NCBI RefSeq assembly: GCF_000283155.1
Contig: NW_004454229.1
Span: forward strand, 9,022,537 to 9,086,536
Reading direction: 5' to 3'
Source of the DNA: Ceratotherium simum simum
Lineage: Eukaryota; Chordata; Mammalia; Perissodactyla; Rhinocerotidae
Length of the DNA stretch: 64,000 bases
Shown here: positions 24,901 to 33,900 of the stretch, one piece after another
Numbering within the stretch: position 1 is the stretch's first letter
How the letters are laid out: each line of letters starts with the position of its first letter
Made by a program: the position numbers and the translations under genes
Notes under the pieces: model-generated
The model's input: only the letters and a program-made list of their open reading frames with translations
What the model was told of the DNA's origin: nothing
Databases searched by the model: none

Positions 24901-27900
24901 AAGAGGGGAACTGACATCAGATGAGCACCTACTATGTGCCAGACACTTTGCTGCCTTTAATGCTGTTTGATTAGTCCTCATGTACCAGGGTTGTCAGTAA
25001 TGACATCAACAGTTTATTCCCCAGAGAGACAGTGTTGCATTTCTGAGAGCCCTTTGAGGGGAGAGGATTAGGGGTGGGGAAAGAGAAAGTGCCTGATACG
25101 CAGAGGTCAAGGCCAGAGAGGAGGAAGTCTGGACTTGGCTCCTTGAGGCTGGGGAGAGGAGGTGAGTCTCCTGCAAATAGTCTAGCTGTGTGACCTTCCA
25201 TATCTTACCTACCCCTGCCTCGATTTACTCATCTGTAAAACAGGCAAGTCAGCATACCTGCCCCCTAGGGTTGTTGGGGCTTTAAATGAGTAAATAGAAC
25301 AGTACCAACTCACAGAAAGTGCTGGATAAGTGTTGTTATTACTATAATTAGTGTCTTTGTGGGCCAAATCCACATTGCCAGTAAATATTTGCAGCAGGAT
25401 TAGAACCTATAACTGTCTAATCACAAATTCTTTCCACTAAACCACACTGCCTTCAACACCATAGCCATTTGGACTATTTTTAGATGATAAAAATGTCTGG
25501 ACTGTGTGTTTAAAATTATTTGCAGCACTTTTTGCTTCCTTTAAACTCTTCGCCCCACTGACTTGACTTCCTTTCTTATCTGCATATTGTGGGGCGGTAA
25601 AGCCCACAAGACGACAGGTGACCCGGTTTCCTTAGATGTGTCTGGCCACTTTTAACCAATGTTCTTGGGGGGTTAAAGGTAGAAGAATAACAATCTGGTC
25701 TTCAACTGTTTCTTACAAGGCATTTAAACTAAAGCCTGCCTGAGTAACCATTATGGCCGTGGTCAGAATCACGGAACACTGGCCATAATGAGTCCGTGGG
25801 TAAAAAAGTCTTTCTGATTTATTAGATGGAATTTTGCATTTGCAATAAGCCCCAGAAATTGCTCTAAGAATCTCTAACTCTTTCCTGCAAGATGCTGAAG
25901 CACAGTCCACGTGGGTATAGTGAATGTAGAGAGTTGCAACTCCCATCAAGATATTTTGAATCCAAATATTCTTATTTTTGTTGGAGACTTGAAGAAATGG
26001 AGAGGCATATGTTAGCTTGAATTAGCTACATGAATGAGTTGAAAAGACAAGTGTTTACTTAGTTCTGAAGCTGATGATTATTCATTTATGTGTTCCTTCC
26101 TTCCTTCCTTCCTCTGTCTGACCATCCATCTGTCCTTTTTTTCCTTCCTTCCTTTAATCAAAAATGTTTTACTGACTATGTTATGCTTTAGGGGTATTTA
26201 TGCTGGACTTGGTGATGCAGAAATGTAAAAGACAGGGACTGTCTCTCCAAAGATTTTTCAGAGATAATTGATGCTAACCACCCTATCTCACTGTTGGAGG
26301 CTTTGCCACCTTGCACTCAGCCCCAGGCCTCTGAGAGCCCCCAGAGCCCACAGTCTGCAAAGGACTTTCATGTCCACTGTGTCACTTGATGCTTATGACA
26401 AACTTGTAAGGTATTAACCTCACTTCTGATTTTCTATTGAGAGAACCAACATGCAGAAAGGTCAAGCGACTTCTCCTAGGTCACAAAGTCAAAATAAGAC
26501 TTGACTTAGGATTTCTGACTCTAGCACACTTATTCTTGGTGTCCTTAATGTCAGTGAATGTAATTAGAATCCCCAAATTTCTAATTGCAGCTCTCCCACT
26601 TACTTGCTCTATGATCTTGGGCTAGTAACTTCTCCAAGTCTTAATTTCTTAACTCGTAAAATGGGGATAACAATAACACCTACTTTACAGGGTTGTTTTT
26701 ATGAAACAATACATGTAAAAGGAGGTCAGAGATTTGAGACAAGGTGGCCTCCTGGCCTGACACATGACCCCGATCTTGGGCACTAGGCAACGGCCAGTCC
26801 CCCCATCATCATGTGCCATCACCTCATATGTCAGCTTTCCCCTCTCACTCCTGCATCCTTTTATACCTGTCTGTGCACACACAAAGCCTTCACACCGCAC
26901 TTGACTTCTGCAGGGTCCGTTGGTAACACAGTCTTCGACTTCCTTGTCATAGAAGTTGCACGGTTCCCCATGGAACTGAGAGGGCCGGAGCAAGTAGGCA
27001 TGTCTGTACTGTAGCAGAGAGGAGCAAGGTGAACGGAGGGCGGAGCCTCAGGGACCACAGACCTGAGCGATTCTGTATGCAAACGCGTCCCAGGGCCAGG
27101 ATCTGGGCTCCTGGAGAGCGTCTGATTGTCTGATGGCTGCTCTCGCAGCCGCTGGTGCTTCCCCCACTATATACACTTAAGGGTCTATGTTGCAACTGGC
27201 TGTTTGCCTGACTGTTTCTCCAACTAGACCCTGAGTTCTCTGAGGGCAGGGACCTTGTCTTTGATCTCTGCATCTGCAGCAATCCGTAAAGATTTGCTGA
27301 ATTGGGAAAAGCATGGGCTTCGGAGTCAAAAGGTAGTAAGTAGATTGAGGTAGCCAGTTCAATAACACAAAACCACAGTTTCTCAGCTTAAGTACTTCAA
27401 TGGGTTGATTCACGTATTGCCATTTACTCAGTATCTTACAAATGAAAAAGCATGCACTTTGGAGTCACAACTGACTGATACTTTCTGGTTATGTGACATT
27501 GAGCAAATTATTTAACCTTTGTGATCTCCATTTCGTAATCTGTAAAATGGGGATAAGGAATTACCTAAATGTACAGTTATGGTGTTTCAGTTATATATAT
27601 GATATACATAATATGAAATCTCATCCTGTTGTCTGGTACATAGTAGGCACTCAGTTTCTTGTACTTATTTTTCTTTCTTATTATTCATAACTTTTAGCAG
27701 TCAATATTTCTCTATCTGTACCTCTCTGTTTATTCCAGAAATATTGATTGAATTTCCAAAATATTGACTGAACTACTCAGTGTTAAACAAGGTAGGTGTT
27801 CTTTATGCTTGCTTGTTTATTTGCTTCTAATCATAATCATGCCCTCTGGCCTGGCCTCAAGGAGGTCACAGATGGTGGTGGACGGTCACAGATGGAGGTC

Positions 27901-30900
27901 ACACTGCTGGCACCAGGCAGTGACAACACAGTGTGATGGGTGGCATGGTGGAGGAAGTACACAGTGCTCTGTAAACTCACAGGGAGTCCCCGATGCAAAC
28001 TTAGGAGACGGTGAAGTGGCATCTAAGCTGAGACCCACAGGATGAGTAGAAATGTCGGGCAAACAGGAGAGCTGGCATGAGGAGAGAAGAGCAGAGTAAT
28101 CCAGGTGGAGGAAATTGTTGTGCCAAAGCTGAGAGACCAGGGAGAATGTGCCTTGTTCCAGGAAACAAAAAGAAATTCATCATGGCTGGAGACAAGAGCG
28201 CAAGAGGGAGAGAGAGGCAGGAGCTGGAGGAGACACAGCCAAGAGCAGGTAAGGCAGGCCCCTCCAGGCTTCGGGAAGGTTGGATTTAGTATTTCACTAT
28301 GGGGCATTGAGAAACCACTGTAGGGGAGGGAAGTGATCAGATTTGGGTGGTTGCTAAATGCAAGTTGCATTTGGTACAACAAAAGGGGGCAAACCAGGAC
28401 AGCAGCCTCTTTGCAGAACGACGTGTTAACCAGCCATAGTTATTGCTTGTATGGCATCCGAAAATCGAAAAAAGAAATATAGACAACCATTCACCCATGC
28501 TGCTGTGCATTTTCAGAGGGCCTTTCTTTCTGGAAGGCAGAGGCTGGCAGGACAGGATAAGGTCTACAAAGAAGACTGCTAGAAGACTAGCCCCAGGCAC
28601 CACGGACAAACTGAAGAGTGTGGAAATGATGGAGGACAGACATCTCCGGATCCTAGTTGAAGGGCTTTGATGGCTGTCCAGCCAATGACCCTGCAGACAG
28701 TGGTGACATCCAGCTGAGGGAAAGCGTGCAGGGAAGAGCTCTGGCTGGCTGGCTGGACGGATGACTCATGCCGAGGCTTCCCGGTTTATGGTGCAGATGA
28801 AGCAATTATCCAGATAATTGGATCAATGTGGATAACTTAGCAATAAAGCCTACTTTGGGGACTGAACGAGCCTGCTACGCTCTCCACATTGATCCAATTA
28901 AGTGTGTAATTGTCCTGGGCCAACTTCCACAGCCCCTTTGGGGTCCCAGCCCATGGCTGCTTTGGTTTCCCAAGGAGCTGGGGAATGGCAACAGTTTTCT
29001 TTTCTCTGGCACATCTGCTGTTCTAGAGCTGGGATCCTGGGCCAGCCCACCTATGACAAGGGAACCTGAAGGACAAACACTGCAGAGACTGTGTTTTGAT
29101 TGGCAGACACTGGACAAGAAGCCAGTGGCCTGAGTTCAAGGCCTGTATTTGCTACTAGGTGATCGCAAGAAATCCCTTACCTGCTGAGTCTCTATCTATC
29201 TGCCTAACGGAAAGTGTAACAACTCTCCTCCTTCCTTACAGAGATGTCAGAAAATATAATGAGATCAAACAACACATATTTATGGAGCACCTATTATGTG
29301 CCAGAAATTGGCCTACACACTGAAGGTATAGAACTGAATAAGCCTTTCAAAGCTCATAGTTTAATGGAAAGGTAAAGAATAAAAGAAAAGTACATGATCA
29401 ATCCTAGGATACAGGAGGAATAGGGTGCTATCACAGCTCATAAAAGGGTGTCTACTAACTGCAAGTAGGGCTGAGAAGCCCAGGAAGGCTTCTCAGCAGA
29501 GGTGGCCTCTGAGCAGAGTTTCAAATTATGAGTAGGTGTTAGCCAGCGAAAGAAGTGGGGAAGGTCTCTCCTGCCTGAGACAGTAGCATGAATGAAGGCA
29601 CAGAGGGAGAGAGTAACGGTCAGAGAAACACAAGTGAATGGTGTGTTGGAGTGGCAGGCGCTTTGTGGAGATGTGGATGATGTCTAGGTTGGGGGTGGCC
29701 TGAATACCATGAGTCTGGTGGGCCATGGGTAGACTTTGAATGGTTTTAAGCTGGGGAAAGACAGGTCAGACTTGCTTTTTTTTTTTTTTTTGGTGAGGAA
29801 GATTGGCCCTGAGCTAACATCTGTTGCCAATCCTCCCCTTTCTGCTGAGGAAGACCGGCCCTGAGCTAACATCTGTGCCCATCTTCCTCCATTTTGTAGG
29901 TGGGGTGCCGGCACAGCATGGCTTGATGAGCAGTGCGTAGGTCCACGCCTGGGATCTGAACCTGTGAATCCCAGGCTGCCGAAGCGGAGTGCGTGAACTT
30001 AACCACTACGCCACCGGGCGGGCCTCCAGACTTGCATTTTTGATGGCTCCCTCTGGCTGCACCAGGAAAGATGGGTTGAAGGAGCAGGGTTGGAGGCAGG
30101 AAGCTTAATGAGGAAGCTGCTAACACGAGCAGGGACAGATACGTTGGGAAAAAAAACTGAAAGACCAAAGAAAGGATCTAATTGCTACTGGGAAGCACAG
30201 AGGAAGAGAATTCATTCATTAAATCAGCCAACACTTATGGAGGTCCTACCGCGTGCAGGGCATGGTCTGCGGTGCCTCGGCCAATCGCACTGAGGATTAG
30301 GGCTCCTGGAAGCTTCAGGCTCTCCCAAGGCCTGGTCACTTACCCTTTTCTTCTGACAGGGATCACATGTGGTCCAGGAGGACCAGCTGGACAGCTCACA
30401 ATCAATAGGCATCAGCGTGGCATCCACATTCCACGTCTGTCTACTCTTGGCCAGGCTCTCGTTGACTGCATTTGACCCAAGAGGGTGTGGCCTTTCACCT
30501 CTAGAAGGTCATCATGAGAGAAGAGAGTCAAGTATCAGAAGGGAATTAAGTATTCTTCCTATAACATTTGCTCACTTGTGCAAGGCTATTCGTTTATCAT
30601 CAAGTATAGATCAATTCATCCCACAAATATGTACTGAACATTCAGTAAGTGCCTGACATTACGGCTAGCTGTGATCAAGTGTATTGCACTCAGATCAGAA
30701 GACCATCCTTCAGCAGCTGGGTGATCTTGGTCTGGTTTTTCAACCAGTATGAGCTTCACATTTCTCACCTGTATAATGGGAGAGTCATACCTACCTCATA
30801 AGGCTATTTCTAGGATTAAGTAAGAAAGTATATGTGAAAGCACTTTGTAAACTCTCAAGTGCTATAGCTATGCAGGGAATACCACCACAGCGGGATGTAT

Positions 30901-33900
30901 GACTTAAGCAATTCACTCCCATCTCTGAGCCTCTGTTTCATCCCCTGGAAAATGAGAGGTTTGGACTATGTAGTGTTTAAGACTGTCATGTTAAGAGTCT
31001 ATGAAACATTTGCTGAGAACAAACCATATTGAAGGTACTGTGCTACAGGGGATACAAAGAAATATAAAGCACAGTTCTGCCTTCTGGAACTACAGCTCGT
31101 CTCAGAATAGGAAAAGAGAAACATGTCGCAGGTCTTAGCTCTTTGGGACTTTATCCAGTAGGCAAGATTTTTTAAGCATGCAGGCTCCATGGCCAGAGCT
31201 GTGCTTTAGGACATCACTTTGGCTGCAGTGTGGAGGCGGGACAGGGGTGGGGAGAGCCTGAAGGCAGGAAAAGCAGGAGGGTGGCTCGTGCAGTAATACC
31301 AATGAGTGATGTGAGCCTGAACTATGGCAGTGTCCGAGGGAGAGAGAAGGACAGACCTATGAGACGTTTCTCAGGTGGAATGGATAGAAAGTGATGGGTA
31401 ATTGGATGGGGTGTGGGTTAGAGAGAGGAAGGGGCTTAGGTTGATGCTAGTTTCCAGTTTGAGTGTGTGGGCAGGTGGGGAACACAGGAGCAAAGGAGCT
31501 TGTGGGGGAAGATGCGGTTGGGGCATGCTGAGTTCCAGGTGCCCACGGAATACCTGTGTAGAGCAATTCAATGAATAGTCCCTACATGGCTTTGGAACTC
31601 AGGAGAGAGATATGCACCCGAGATACAGACCTCAGCATGAAGAGCTATGGGGGAGGTAAGACTGTTATTGAGCGGCGAAGCAGGCTAAGGACCAGCACTT
31701 GGGGGATGTCCCATCACCAGCAGAGCAGGAGAGCCTGGTGCCCTGCCCATCCAGGGCTCAGAGAACATATAGAGGTGAGTGGGGAATGGAGTGAGGCCAG
31801 GGGCAGGAGGGTAAGGGAGAGGCAGGTGGTATCCCATCTGCAGAGCAGTCAAACAACACGAGACCTGAAAAACATCACGTCCAGAAGATAAGCTGCCACT
31901 TTTTTGAGTTCCTAGCACACAGTGGGACATTGTGTGAATAAGCATTTCACTGACTCCATCTAGGCTTCCAGTTTCCCCATGTGTATAATATGCTGGGTGT
32001 ACAATGATTTTTATTTTTCTTCCGTCTGAAAGAGTGTATAACACTGTAAAGATTCTTTGTAATTTGTGTTCCTTTTAAAGGCACAAAAGGAGAAGAGAAG
32101 AGTAAGAGAACTAAGATTTGCTGAGTACCCAGAACGTGTCAAGCCCTGTGTGAGGGGTTTTACCCACGCTGTCTCATTTTATCCTCACAGCAATGCTAGA
32201 AGGCAGCCGTGGAGCACTGCCACCTAGACAGATGAGCTAATGGTCGAGACTCATGCAGCTGGTATGCGGTGGTCTTGGGCTCTGAGCCGAGGTCTGTTTG
32301 ACTCTAGGGCCTGTGCTATCCCTACTGCCCCATGCTGCCTGGAAGGGAGCTGGGCCAGCATCCATCCACCAGGCATTCCGTCTCCACGCACGGCCTCTTT
32401 CATCTCTCCGTCCGAGATAGAGTCATTAGGGAGAGCATCACATAGTTTCCACTGTCTCAAATACATAGTACATCACTCCAGACAAGGTTATTAATAAGAC
32501 ATGCTCACTTGGCGAAAGTCCTAAAAAGAGGATAGTATTAACTACAGTGAACTCCATCTCCATAACCACCCTGGAGACCAGCAAAAATCAATTGCCTAGT
32601 AAAGTTGGATCTTTAACGAAAGGTCAAAGACTCTCCTGGAAACCACAGGTGGATACGTTAAAATGGCTCCTTGAGGCAGGATGCTGCACACCAGCAGGGG
32701 GTGGGGGGCTTCAGAACATGCTCTCATCTACTAATTTGCCCAGGTTTGAAAAAACAATACCGTCTGTGATTTGGCTTCTCCAAAGTATGTATTTGACAGC
32801 TCTGCAGGGCACCTTCTTCCTGTTTCAACTACAAAACAGTTACCTTGTGATTTTTAGCAACTATCAACCCAATTCAGGGCTACGGGTGAGACTGAGTGGA
32901 TAAGAAATGCACACACACGCTATTAAGAATCACAATTATTTTCCTCTCTGAGATTTGAAAGCCTGTTAATGGGCAGGATGATCGCTTATAGAAGGAACTT
33001 GGTAAAAAGTAGTTATAGCCACCAGATCTCTCATTTTTGCACCCAATTTTCATTATGGAGGTGGCAATAGAATGAAGTAATCAGTTGAATAAATAGTATG
33101 TTTGTAAATTACATCAGATAAGATGTGTGTGGTTTATTAGTACTACAAAATGCAAATCTGAAGGAAAGGCTAGCATTAAATGGCATCCTTAATTCCTGGG
33201 GATAGCAAGAAGCCAATAAAAGACAGGCCCTGGCAGGGCCTCTACGTATGGATACAACACGTGCCTTTCACGCCTATGAATTGATACAGAAACACACCAG
33301 ATGGACGTTTTGACCAACTGACTTGACTTCTGTCATTCAAAATCCTCTGTATGTTTTTAATTTTGAAAAATTAAAGATGCCCTGATAAGTACAGAAAATA
33401 AAATAATAAACACCCATGTACTCACAGCCCAGGATTGGCAATAGTTAACATTTTGGTATACGTCCTTTGAAGTCTTTTTTTAATAAAAAAATAACCCTAT
33501 AAATTTCACATAAGCGTTTTACATCAGCCCAGTTCCATTTCCCTCTTCTCCTTTTCAGAGGAAACTATGGTCATGTATTTAGTGTGTGTCCTTCCAGTCT
33601 TTTAAATATTTTTACATATGTACACTTATACACAATATATAGTATTGCTTTTGTGTGCTTTACTTATATAGTACATATTATTTTAAAACTTGCTTTTGTT
33701 AATCAACATTGTATTTCTGAGGCCTATCTACGTTGATTCATAAAGAGATCTAGTTCCTTCCTTTTAGCTAGATTTTCTGTCTTGGGGCGTATAGTGCATT
33801 CAATTTATTCTTTTTCTTTTTGAAGGACATTTTTATCTTCCCGATATTTTGCAATTGCAATAACTTCTACAAGTCCTTGGAACATATTCCTCTTCGTAAG

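Larger units (their letters stand above)
24859..26866 (-). other. C8B intron 3
   Basis: Contains MIR pieces (24880-24980, 25180-25360, 26360-26530, 26570-26720) and a TTCC tract (26090-26155). The part at 25460-26080 holds nothing I recognise. Confidence 0.65.
27009..30343 (-). other. C8B intron 2
   Basis: Contains MIR (27290-27680), antisense L2 (27840-28340), an inverted-repeat hairpin (28803-28912) and antisense L2 (29270-30100) split by an ERE (29776-30026). The 28380-28790 and 28920-29260 parts are unassigned. Confidence 0.65.
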
